Of a stretch of DNA of 64,000 bases, positions 50,216-62,600 are shown piece after piece. A model generated the notes under the pieces. The model had not been told where the DNA came from and did no database searches. It saw only the letters and a program-made list of their open reading frames with translations. How positions within the stretch are numbered: the stretch's first letter is position 1; every line of letters starts with the position of its first letter. The stretch comes from Serilophus lunatus (taxonomy: Eukaryota > Chordata > Aves > Passeriformes > Eurylaimidae): contig VXBA01002399.1 in the NCBI GenBank assembly GCA_013399895.1, forward strand, positions 62,001 through 126,000, given 5' to 3'. The position numbers and the translations under genes are program-made.

Positions 50216-50810
50216 TGCTGGGTTTCGTTGGGATCGAACTAATTTTCTTCACAGTAGCTGGTATGGGGCTGTGTTTTGGGTTTGTGTTGGAAGTAATGAC
50301 GATAATATAGAGATGTTTTTGTTATTGCTGAGCAGTACTCACACAGAGCCAAGGAGTTTGCTGGCTTTCACACCAACCCACTAGTGAGGAGGCTGAGGAT
50401 GCAGAAGACATTGGGAGATGACACAGCCAGGACAGCTGACCCCAAGTGATCCAAGGAAAATTGCATAACATAAGGCAACATGCTCAACATAAAATGCTCA
50501 TGGAAGAAGGAGGAAAGAGGGAGCATTCAGAGTGATAGCATTTGTCTTCTCAAGTCACTGCTATATGTCATGGAGCCCTGCCTTCAGGGGGATGGCTGAA
50601 TGCCTGCCTGCCCGTGCGAAGAGCAGAATGATTTCCTGATTTGCTTTGCTTGTGTGCATGGCTTTTGTTTTATCTATTAAACTGTCTTCATCTCGCCATA
50701 CAGATTTTCTTACTTTTACCCTTTCAGTTGTCTCCCCCCATCCCCACCAGGGAGGAATAAGTGAGTGGTTGCATGGTGCTTAGTTGCACAGCTGGAGTTA
50801 AGCCACAACA
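50216..50810 (+). mobile_element. ERVL-type solo LTR
   Basis: About 595 bp starting TGCTGGG and ending agccacaaca. Recognisable avian ERVL LTR blocks: ttcttcacagtagctgg, gggctgtgttttggg, gctgagcagtactcacacag, 'gacacagccaggacagctgacccc', a decayed TATA region (acataaaatgc), ATTAAA (50676-50681) followed by ctgtcttcatctcg, and tggtgcttagttgc near the end. No internal region follows, so it is a solo LTR left by recombination. Flanking pentamers GGAAG and GTAAA agree at three of five positions, compatible with a decayed target duplication. Confidence 0.85.
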
Positions 50811-53396
50811 GTAAACTAGATTCTTCTCTTTCCTATTTGAAAGACAAATATAATGGCATTGTCCTACATAATATAACTCCCATCAGGAAGAATATAACAT
50901 AATCATTTCTGAAAATGATCTCAAGTCCTGATGTGAGCTTTTGAACAGGATGCATGCATTCAGCCTATGTCTCAATTTCAAACTTCATTGGTCCAGTTTC
51001 TCAGTGTCTCAGGGCCTTTCATATCCTTGTTTCATACCTCTAAAGAGCAGAAATACTAATATGCATCATTTGCACCAGCACACAAAGGCTCAGAGAGACC
51101 AGAAAGTTACACACAGCCAAATGAATGAAGTGTTTGATTTGTGATGGTATTAAACTGTCTAGGACAGGTAACAAGTGCAGTTTCTCTACAGGCTTCATAT
51201 CTAGAGAACAGGCTTTCCAGAATCATTGGAATTTTCCCTGGGCATTAGATTATGCTGTAACATTTTCACTACTGTAACTAAGGCAGCACAATGACAGAAG
51301 AAGAACTGTGGTTATGACACTTTCCTATGGCTGTGTAGGTCACAGCTCGTTCAAAATACAGGAAACATTGCTTGCAATATTGTTTTTGCATGACATAACT
51401 GACTTCTAAGTATCATTGTCAAGCCAAATGGAGTTATGTGCCTGATCCTTCAAAGTCTACAGACGTATGAACATTGGGAAGCCCAGTTCTCTGGAACGAG
51501 TAGACATCCTAAATGTGAGCCTACATGGTACAATTTATCAAGTTGACTAATGTCAGTCCAGACATAGTCAAATCATCCTATCTAGTTGCTGGACATAAGC
51601 CGAAATGCTTCTAATCTCTTGCAGCCTTCATTAACTGACACCAGCATCTGGATCCCAAACCATTTGGCCTGATGAAGCTCAAAGAGCTGTTCTCTGTGCT
51701 CTCCTCAGCAACAGTGTTCCCACGGGCTGAGCTTTCCAGAGCATTGGCAGGAGAAGGCAGGGACCTGCACAAATAGCTAGCTTCGCTGTGCTCTCAGAAG
51801 TGGAACAGCTAAATTAATAGGGCTGTTACAGATACTTGTATGCCTTACATCTTTCCACTCACCAGTGTCTAATGCTATGAAGACTTTCCAAGGACTCCAC
51901 AGTTCTGAAACCACAAATACTTCCAGTCTTTTGTTACTGGAGGGGGCAATTTCCATATTTCCGAAAAAAAGGATGTAATTAAATTAACACGCATAGGTGT
52001 CAAGTCCTAGCATTTGAGATACTCATTGGACCTCCAGAAAGAAGGCTGTTGGTCTGTTGTGGGACTCAGACATGACAACTTCACATGCATATCTTAGACG
52101 TCCTGGAGTCTTTCAAAGGACATTACTTATAGAGAGCTGAATCACCCTGAAAAAATGAAAAAATGATCAAGAAAAATGTGTGTAGCCACTCATTCCAAGT
52201 CCCAGGCTGATGTTTTTTTGGCTGGATCAAACTTCACCTCCCAAGGGTCTTAGTTTTCTATATGATTCAGGTTAGACCATAAGAGTGGGACTGAACAACT
52301 GATCATGTGATGGAAACACTCCTGCATATGCGGTCATGGGCATGCCCTCACATGCACGCACTCATGAGTTGAGGGAGTGGCCGTGCCTTTGGCTGTGCTG
52401 TAAGACGGTGCCTTCCCTGCAAGGTCCCTGGGAGTTTTGTCCTGGTGGTCATTGCAATGTTATATTTCTTCTCTTTCTTGGCACCTCCTACCCGGGAAGC
52501 TGGTAAGCAGATCAGACCAACCTGCTACACTTGCAAGAGTCACAACGCAGGACTGTGACATTGTCATGAGCATATGAATGATGCCAGGCAGAGAGGAGTG
52601 AGTCTCTGATGTTAACAAATAAGTTTGATTTCACCTATCACACAAATTCTCATAGGCTGACTCTACTGAGCAAATTCTTAAACACTGTGAATCTGAGATT
52701 AAAGGTGCAATTTAACAGCAGAAATGTTGTTGTAAACCTAAACCTTTTGATTGCTTTTTGTTTTTTTTTTTTGCTTCCAAAAATGGCTTTTAGTTGCAAG
52801 TCAAGCATAGTTCAATCCAGAGCCAAGAGATCACACTGCATTCTTGACCAGCAAGAACCTGAAAGCCCTTCCTTTCTAAAAGGGCTGATTCAGATTTATA
52901 GAAACAGATTAATTATCAAACTGAAGGCTGATACGGCAACACGGTAGAAGGAATGGCAGTTGCCATCCACATCCCTCTTTCCCTTGCCATACTGTTAATT
53001 TCTGTAGACATTATGAATGAGCTCCATAAAAGAAGAACAGGCACGATTATGATATAAACATTTTCCCTTAGTGGCTGTCCATCTCTCTCTCTTCCTCTTG
53101 GTACTGCAGGACTGAGAAGAATTTATACCCTGTATTTACATAGATATATACTTTACATAGAGATATACTATCACTTATGAAAATATAAAGTGACTGTGAT
53201 GATTCATACTGTGCATTTTAGTAGCAACACAGCAATAGAAGCTGCTAGATTGTCAAGCTGTCTTCAAAAAGAAATCATCCCTTTAGCTGATTGCTTAACT
53301 GCTAAAACAAGTATCACTTTGAAAGTTGTCAGGCCAACAAGGAATAGGAGCCTGACATCCATAGATGGTATTTATATTTGATAACATTCATTTCAG
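50811..53396. other. Non-coding stretch
   Basis: About 2.6 kb with no firm gene or repeat. A 12-base T tract lies near 52760. The 112-codon frame at 52609-52947 has no recognisable content. The last 30 bp form the polypyrimidine and acceptor region of the candidate exon that follows. Confidence 0.4.
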
Positions 53397-53532
53397 CTAC
53401 AGCACCTCCCTGGATGGGGGGAGCACTCTCATTAACATTGACTTTGACTTTCTCCGCCAAATGAATGACTACTCATTCTTTAAGGACAAAATTCACATTA
53501 CCCTAAGCAGAGAAGAAGTAAATGGAAGTCCT
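53397..53532 (+). CDS. Candidate internal exon of an unrecognised host gene
   Basis: A 136-bp segment bounded by an acceptor (cattcatttcag, AG at 53395-53396, with tgataac as a possible branch site) and a donor GTGAGT (53533-53538). The first base would complete a split codon and 45 codons follow, ending on a codon boundary. The translation starts YSTSLDGGSTLINIDFDF, continues LRQMNDYSFFKDKIHITL and ends SREEVNGSP. It is rich in charged and aromatic residues and looks like folded protein, without a signal or membrane segment. The GC content is higher than in the flanks. I do not recognise the family. No partner exon could be paired with it in the window, so the gene would have large introns or mostly lie outside. 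Chance cannot be excluded. Confidence 0.5.
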
Positions 53533-56500
53533 GTGAGTGTCTGTATACAGAAGACAAAAGGGATGCAATTTTCATTGCTTACCTCCCTGCTCCTGATCAT
53601 AATCGAGATTCAAATTTGTTTAGTTTCTGTGCATTACCGCACTGGCGATCTCTTCAGAGAAGAAAAACCAGACAGCTTTTTGAAAGTAATTTATAACACA
53701 TATCCACACTTGCATTTCAATCTTTTGCATTTCAAGAATTTATTGATATGAGAGACATTATAAGGAATGGCATCTTCTATACATTCCTGTATAGGAGTAT
53801 ATTGGAGACATGACTTGGCAACACTTGTCAGAGTTAGTGAGAGCTGTGAGGGTGTAGCTCCACACAGCGTGGACAAGGAAGGACAAGGAAGTTCCACTTT
53901 GTTAAGCAATTCCCCCAGTACTTAGCTTAAAGCATACTAAGCCAAACAGGAAGCTTCTGTTTGCCTTGAACACTGAAGTATAGGGCTATTCACAAGTTTG
54001 GGGGCAAAACAAAGTTTTGCCAAAAATAGTCATTGCTGAAACATAACAATCTAAAACTTTCAGAATATCTAAGGCAGAATTCTGGTCACCTGACAGCCAG
54101 CATGTCCAGAAGGCGGAGAGCTCCATCAGACAAGCAATGTTGAGTCTGGGAAAGTATGAAGGTAAAACCTATGGTTCTGAGGCAACCAACCATGACAGGC
54201 TTTCCAACGACTTGTATAGTGGTAAAAATTCACAAAAGCCCAGTTCTAGCTTTTTTCCATAAACATTCACAAAAGCAGGACTTACAGCCTAAAAGTTCTC
54301 AGGGACCATTATTGCAGTATAGTTATGACATGCTGGCACCAGAAACTTTTTTCCAGTCTTTATATGGTAAGGCATTGGTTTGCAACAGAACCTAGACACA
54401 TTGAGCCTCTGCAAGGACTTATCTTTTGGATGATCTTACAAGAGACACTAGAGTGCATATCTTCTGAGTGTTTGGACCTCAGACAGTACCCAAAACACAT
54501 CTCTGACAGACCCCTATGATTAAATCGGCTCCTGTTTAGGGAGCGCAGGCTCTTATGCTTCCAGGAGAGGAGGCTGCGACTCCAGAGCCATCATCTGGGG
54601 CTCCCAGGCTGGAAGCTGCTCAGCCAAGAGCCTGCTGAGTTACCCTCTTCCTCAGCCCATTGCCACATGCAAATATCTCAGCCTGCAAAGCTCCTTCTGC
54701 TGCAGGTCAGGGATCACACTGCACAGGCAGCATACATAACACACACACAGAGCCTGGAGAGTGAAGTCAGTGTATAATGAGCTCAATTCACACACAATCA
54801 ACAGCCTTTTGGAAACAACAAGCTAATTACACTGAAGAAACAGAGGAGATTATAGAACAGGAAAGGAACTAAGAGTAAAACCACTGTACATACAAAATGA
54901 AACCACAGTTCCAAATAATATTTAACCATCCAAACCTCTTTCTAAAATAAATCTTTCCAGCTCTTGCAGGGACTAAGAACACACTGGGTGTCTTTCCAAG
55001 TTTTTTGGGGAATTTCCAGTGCCTACCCTTTATTCTTTTCGATTAAGTTCAACCCAGGACTCAAGAGCATGTGGGCTAAAACCTTGGAGATGCTGGGCAC
55101 TTGCATCTCTTAATGAATAGCCTTTTATCAGCCTATTTAGGTTATCCCAGTTTAACCCTATAATCCCTTCCAGCAATTCAATGACTCAGATTAACTAGAC
55201 ATTTGGCCAGTGTCGAACTTCAAGCTGAAGGTTGGAGAGCAGCTAGTCCCCAGACAAATGATGCGTGGAAGCCGTGTCTCTGGGTTGCCATGCCGACGCT
55301 GCACACAGATCGCTCAAGATCCAGCAGGACTTGGCAGGGACCTTTTTGCTTCCAAGAGCCCCACTGACAGGTAGTACTACTGAGTTTCTGTCCCATTGAA
55401 ATGCTTAGTACAAGCATCTAATTCATTTCTAACCGACTTTGCATAGCAAAGAGAGAAGTGGGAGGGAGCAGCAGGGCAGTGAGGGACCTTCCTGTTCCCA
55501 GCACAGTGTGGGATTCACTTGCTGTGTAGGGCAGTTTTATCTTTCCTGTGAGCATGCCGAACAGTACTGCTCTGAATAGGCTTAGGCAGCCAAAGGCATC
55601 TGAGGATACTTCATAACTGATAGTTGGCTTGTTTTGTTCCCGCAGCATGCTTTATCTGAGAGCTTGGGGTACTAACACACAATACAGAGGTAAATACAAA
55701 AACAAAAGAAAATGACAGAAATCCAGCAGTGGGTTGGATGTGGAAGCACTCACATCCCCTCTGCATAGGTGGAACATCTGTACATGGGAACAAACAGCAT
55801 CAGCCACAGCACTTCATCCACAGACGAACACCAGAGACAGAACACAGAAAGGCCACCAGAGACATCAGTAGCCTTTGTCTAGGCTTAAAAAGTTAGATTC
55901 ACTCCTCCCCCAGGGAACATTTGAATTGTCCAGTATCCATGCCCTTAGTAGAGCTGGCTAAGCAACCTGTTGTGAATAAATTATGTAAATAGCTTAGCAC
56001 CCTGCCTTCTGCTCACAAATCATTTAGGAACTCCTCCTCCATCAGCCTCACTGTTCTTGGAGAATTTATGCCAAAGAGTTTCTGTGCCAAATTTATGCCT
56101 TTAGGCTGTTTCCAAACTGCTCCTCTTCCTTCCACCACTTCCCCCTTTCCTGCTTGTTATTCAGTGGGTGTAAGGTTCTCCAAAGTCAGCAGACATTGTT
56201 TCCTCCTCTCTAACTTTCCTGGCTGGGAAATAGTAAATGGCTGTGTAGCAGAGACATGTTCCCACGTGATAGAGATAAATCATTGTGTTAAATCCCACAC
56301 TTTGTTTGGGGAGCCCGGTGTTTCAGATGAGGCTTGGGATTCCACTATTTGGCACAACGCCTAACAGTTAAGGGCTCCAAGGATCGATGTTGCAACACCT
56401 AGGTCCTTCTGTTGACTTAATGCCTGTATCTTTGCCCAGAGCAAAATACAGTGGATAAGATAAAAACAATCCAAATAAACAATGAAGCTTTGGCATCATT

Positions 56501-57814
56501 CACTGGAATAAAGAGCAAAACAAGATGACTCTACCCACTGAGCTGGGTGCTATAGCTCCTGGCTGACATTTTTTTAGTCATGTACTAGGCCAAACTCTGT
56601 CTTTTCTGGTCAAAATGAGGGCATTTGCTGTCACATATCACTCTAGCCTTATCTACCTGCAGAATGCCACGAAAGAAGCCACCCAGTGCATTTGTCTCCA
56701 TCTAGGTTCAGGTTTCTGCCATTTTCTCACCGCTGGACGCAATGTCCCTGCGGGTGCTGGGGGAGGTTAGGCCAGGTTAATCCTGGTTCTGTGGGCTACT
56801 ATTTGTCTGAATCAGTGAAGTGTGCTGACTGCCCCTTTGCAACCTTGAAACACAACACCAGACATGGTTGCTGGGACCAGGGTCTGTGGCCTGAGAAGAC
56901 AATGAGGAGAGTGATACTGAGGAGGAGCAGAGTTGGATTCACTTACCCTGTGACGTGTAGGGAGATGTACTCCCTGCCCTCAGCACATACACTTAGGTGA
57001 CTAACATTAGCTCCTATTTGCTCATGATCATACAGGCTCTTCAAAGGTTGACTGGTGTCTCTGCAGTGCAGCAAGAAAGAGTTGGAGCAGTCTCTTCCAC
57101 CTCCCCAGCCCAACCATAATGCCAGCTTGCGGGGCCAGAACCACAGAGATGATTAGGACACATCTTGCCAATGCTGACACCAGTTTCCTCTCCCTATCGT
57201 CTGGGTAAGCAGGACCTGTGAGGATCAGGACAGAGGGCCACAGGGACATCCTGCATCCATGATCATCTTTTGCCAATAATGGCTTTTTTTGAATGAAAGA
57301 AAGTGGGAATTTACCAAAAGAAGTGAATGCACTTATACTAACCAAATATTTAGCTTACATAATGATTTATGCATCAAGTTTAACATCACACACTGCGTCT
57401 TCATAGTTCCTATTAATGACAAGTACAGAGATTGCTTATGGGAAATATATACCAATTTTTAAAAAACAATCCATTACCATAGAAACAAAGAAATAGAGAT
57501 AATCCATCAGTCTGTCTGAGGCAAGACTAGCTCTACCTGCAGCATTCCTGGTAGGCATTTCACCAATCTGGTCTTAATGGTCCTCAACAAAGGGATGCTA
57601 CTGCTTCTAAAAGAATCTATTCCAAAAACTTTTCAAAAAGTTGACTTGAATCTTCGTTAAGCATATAACTTATCGTATTAACCACAATGAATAGAGACAG
57701 AAAAGTTTATTACCATCTCATTGAAGTAGCATTTTATTTATTGCAGCCTGGCAGGCACAATTCTTTCCAACCTTCTCTGCATAAACATATTTCTCTGCAG
57801 AAGTATTTCTCAAC
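53533..57814. other. Non-coding stretch
   Basis: About 4.3 kb with no supported gene or mobile element. Slightly GC-richer parts occur near 54530-54740, 55200-55350 and 56690-57250, with short open frames of no known content. If the exon at 53397 is real, this is intron or downstream DNA. Confidence 0.4.
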
Positions 57815-59600
57815 ACCCACCTTTGCAGAACATGTTTTCTAGGCCCCTAACCAGGCTCGTTTCTCTCCCCTGGACTTTCTGCAATATTTCTTGAAGTGTG
57901 GCACCCCAAATTGGAATTACCTCCCTACTAGTGGCTTTACCATGGAAGGATTACTTCACATGTCTTTTGTACAATTCTGCTGTTTATGTATCCATGAATA
58001 ATATTTGCTTCTTTCACAACAGGATGCCATTATTGACTCATGCTGGGTTTATGATCCACTACAATTCCCAGATCTTTGCTACCTCTTCTCTTATTTCCCA
58101 TCAAATACTCAGGGAGCCATTTAGCCCTAGATGCCAATTTATATTCAGTGCTATCCTGTTTCTTTTACAGCATTTCTTCAGTTTCTCAGGCCTTTCCCTC
58201 AAGAAGCCTGAAATTTTTCAGTGCTTAGAGTCAAATCCAGATTCAAAATACGTGCTCTCTAGTCCATCCGTCAATTCATTGCAACAATAACAGTGGACCT
58301 GGACCTGGGGACAGTCTCTTACAGTGCCTTACCTGCTAAATCCTTTCAGCAAAATACTGAATTGCTGACAGCAAGTTCTTGGCTGTCATTCACTAATAAG
58401 TAGTGTGGGTATTTTTCAGCAACCTTGTAAAGAAACAGTGGTCCTGAAGCCATGACTTTTGGGCAGCAGAGCTTCAAACCAAAGCTGACACGGAAAGCAA
58501 CACAGCATGTTTTCCAGTATTATTGTTCATTGAGTCCATGAGGTTAGAGGCCCATGATTCAGACCACAATTCCCTGGGTGCTTATGAAAATGCCATCTGA
58601 GGCAGTGCAAAAACCTTACTAAATTCTTGCCTATCCACATGACTTGTTATCCCATCATAGGAAAAATAAACAAAGGAACAAGCTGGTTTGATATGATCTG
58701 GTTATGACAAATCAAATTGATAACTACTTACTGCTTCTCTCTCTTGCACATCATTTGAACTCTCATCTAAGGATCTTTCTGGGAAATGAAAGTCAGGTCA
58801 GCTGGGATTCTGTGTCCTCTTTTTTTCCTTCTTTTAATAGGGAATCTGTCAGCCTTTTTCTAGCCCAGCACCATCCAAATTCTCCAAGATAATTACCATG
58901 GCCTTCAGGATTGTTCAAGCAGTTCCCTAAGTAACCTAAGGTGAATTACAGGCCTGACTGATCTGAGTAAATCTAATTTATCTAAGCAGTTTATTAATCT
59001 AAACAGTTTCTAAACATTTCTTTCCTTATTCTTGCCTAAATTCTTATCCTTTTGTGGCTGGTATTAACTGTGTCAACCATCTGATTACAGTCAAGCTTTT
59101 TAATGAAGACTGAAGCAGTAAAAGACATTAAACACTTCAGCTTCTTGGCTTGTTTTGTTATTAGTTTTCCTGTCCCATTTATTAGATGGCTAATGTTTTC
59201 TCTGGTCCTCTTCTTACTGCCAAGGAATGTATGCAATGTTTTCATGTTATCCTTTATCTCTTTACGTTATTTTTTGTGTTGACCTTTCTCATTTTGTTTA
59301 CATACTTGTGCTATTCCTTTATACTCATTCTTAGCTTCCTGATCTGGATTTCACTTTCTGTATGCTTCTTTTCCAGTTTTACAGTTGCTTAAGAATTACT
59401 GACATGGCCAGACAGGTCTGTTTCTAGAAAGGGTATCTTTTCCTTCCACTGAGTGAATTTGGAGGACAGGCTTACTTTCTTTAACAAATACTTATCCTTC
59501 TGTTCCATTCAAGAACTATAGGCATTTTTCTCTTGATCCTCTTTGTTCATATCTATCAATTTCATGACTGTTCTCAGACCTGTTTAGCACTTTTTCTTGG
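57815..59600 (-). mobile_element. Ancient CR1 ORF2 fragment, minus strand
   Basis: About 1.8 kb collinear with the reverse complement of amniote CR1 ORF2. From left to right it passes the C-terminal region ('aacatgttttctaggcccc', 'tttcttgaagtgtggcacc'), the segment coding for the MSQQC-like block ('acaggatgccattattgactcatg', 'atgatccactacaattcccag'), the RT core ('cttactaaa', 'ggtttgatatgatctgg..tgacaaatc'), the RT start ('tccaagataattaccatgg') and the endonuclease-RT linker ('aatgaagactgaagcag', 'cttgtgctattcctttatactc', 'ttctgtatgcttc'). Divergence is high, there is no usable frame, and the 3' UTR is missing at the left. The copy is probably among the oldest repeats in the window. Confidence 0.8.
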
Positions 59601-62600
59601 ATTAGACCACAAAGATTATGAATACTCTCCTAAAGGGTGCTATTGTCAAAACTAAAAATGTAGAAATCTGGAACCTCCTCTAATAAGCATTGGCATATGA
59701 CTTTTCAGGAATCCAAGTGACATAAGCACAGTCTTTCGTCTTGAATGAGTAATACAGAATTCATTGACAAAAGGATGGGACAAAGAGAGGTGGTTCAAGG
59801 AGCTTCAGTAATGATGTAAATGAAGCAGTTAATGATCTTATTAGATCTAAATGCTGGACTAAGGTTAGGTCCGCTTGATGGATTTACTAATGGTAATGAT
59901 TTGGCTGATGCCTATACATATGATCCTAATGAAGATCAGTTGCTTTCTGGTTTTCCCAGTTTTATTTAGTGAGGTTAAAAAAAGCATTCCTACAAATGAG
60001 TTCGAATAAAAGTACAGTGGCAAGCAACCTTGACCACAAATTATTAAAAATAATTGCTTCATTCACAGTAAAATTGGAAGCAGATTTATGTCACTTGTCT
60101 TTCTTCACTGCAAAACACTGTAGTGTCACTGTAAACGATGACATTTTCCAGTGAGGTGGCATAAAAGCAAATGCTTTCTGTTCCTCAGCTATCAAAAATC
60201 TTGGTGCATACTCTGTTTTATTAATAGAGCTTTGATTTAGCAGAGTGAAGACTTTAAAGTATTTTGCCACTTGGCTTGGGGTAAAAATATAAGAGGAAAC
60301 CCTTTGTCTGTTTAGGAACTTGAAGTTGATTTCAGCCATCTGTGACAGCTAGTTCTATGCGATGTTCACAGGCAGCACCTTACCATATTCCTTTAGATAG
60401 CTGTATCACCTGAGAAAGGCACTTCCAGTGGGCAATTTAAATCTTGGGTAGGTCATCTCTCCCCTAAGGGCAAAGAGGAAAGCAAAGGCTCCAAATTTGT
60501 CTAAAGCATCTCCATCAAGGATGAAGTTGCTGCTGTGTTGCATTGTGAATACCAGTCCTATTCCTTGGCATCATCCAAGCATGAAGAAACTGATGGTAAC
60601 CGCCATAAACACCACTCTTGAGAACTGGGATCCACAGTTTAACTGATACATCTGTAAAAGACATCAGCAAAGATTTACTGGATTCACTCTTGCACTGTTG
60701 AACGTAAGTAAAGGAGACAGCAGAAAGAGAAAGAGAAAGAGGAGGAGCTATGAAGTGACTCACCTGAGACAAGCAAATGATGAGGTATCACAAGGAGGAG
60801 AAGCAGGTACCTGGATCTCGGTTTTCCAGGCCACACTGGTTTCCTGTGTGCCTGTTGAGGTATGTAAGACTAATATAGATAGTAGAGCCTGTTCCTGTGT
60901 ATTTATCTAAAAACAGCTAGACCTGTGTGCTCAGAGATAAGGACTGTCTAGCCTAACTTGTAACAAGAGCTATCACTGCTTGAGGCTTTTTAAACTTTGA
61001 AAAATAATGTTACAGTTTTTCCCACTGCTGAAAAAGAAAGCCAAGATATAATAGCTATGGCCTAACAGGCAGAATTATTTTTACCTGTTCAATTGTCTGT
61101 GAGTTGTTTGCATGTATATATCTGCGTTTGTGTGTATGTGCTCATATGTTGTTAGTTTTCTATACCTTTGTAGCAAATGACAAAAAAACTTGTCAGGTTG
61201 GTCTGTGCATAACTAACGGGGGGGGAATGATTTCCTTATCAAAAGCTATATAACAAAGCCTCTCAGATTTTATTTTACATTGGCAGGAATGCAAGAGCCT
61301 TCACAACACCCTACTAGTGAACAAACAGTAACATTTGTGTGATTCTGTATTAATCTAAAGCGATATTAGACTACTCTAATGTTTCATATTAACTTGATAT
61401 TAAATAAACATCTGTTTGGGTTCAACATCATAATAGGGAGACAAGGTGGACTATTCCTGCAGACAGGAATTAGCTTTCTCTCCAGGTTTGTTGGCTGTGA
61501 TGAGGCCACAGCCCTGCAGTCTCACCCTTAAGCTCAGAGAACCAACAAGCATCCACACTCATACATCTCTCTTCCACACTGACTGAAGTTGAATGAGCCA
61601 GTTCAAAAACTCAGCTGATTCTGCCCAGGAAATCAAACCCATCCACACCTCATTGTGCAACTGAATAATGTGTTATTCATTGTCTACAGAAATACCACAT
61701 GTTAACATTCTGAACCTTCATGATGCAACATGGGGAGTAAATGGGTCTGAAATGCTGCTTAGTTCCCACCAAGGTGAATGGGAGCCGAGGATATTAAGCA
61801 CATCCTAGGAAGACATCCAACACCTTTGAGATTTTATCTGAAGCCAAATGTGCACTAGAAAGTCTTGTTGACAGAGTGCACTATGGGCAGATACAAGCTT
61901 ACTCTGCTGATATTTGGAGCCAAGAAAGCTGCATGACCAGGTGAGTACAGAACCACCCACTGCTGGTAAGCCCTGCTGAAAGGCTAGGTGTGTTACTGCG
62001 GGCTTGGCACCCTGCTGCCATCACCTGCTTTTTCTTCACTCAAAGGACAGGTACCAGGAAACTCCAGTTTGCACAGAGCAGCAGCAAGGGCAAGCTCACA
62101 TCAGCAGGTTTAATTTTTCTTCTAGGCTTTGCCTGACAGATGTACTTCTAGCTTACAAAGCTAGCTAAAAACATGCAGTAACTCCTTGTTCTGTCAGGAG
62201 CCAGCAAAAAATGTCAGTCTTTACACCTGCCAGGATTAGGGGTTGAACAAATTCTACTGCTACAGGCAGAAACCTCTTCATATGCTTATGCTGTCCACTC
62301 ATAAGTAACTTGCAGGAGGACAAGGTATCAAAGGCTGTATGTATCTGGGATCATCAGCACTGAGGCACTGTGAGCTCCTTCTGCTCCATTTTACCTACAA
62401 CAGTTGCTCAGCAAATATCTGTTCCCCCAGTGCTGTGTGCTGGATTCTGTAGCCACAATTTCGAATTCTGCTTGCAGAGGTTAAATTGATCACTGGGTCA
62501 ACTTCCCCTCTACATTTTTAAAAATATATTTTGTGTTGGAAAAATTTCTTTTCCTGACAGGTTTCAATATGTGAGCAGGTACGTTTAGCTTACTGCAAGG

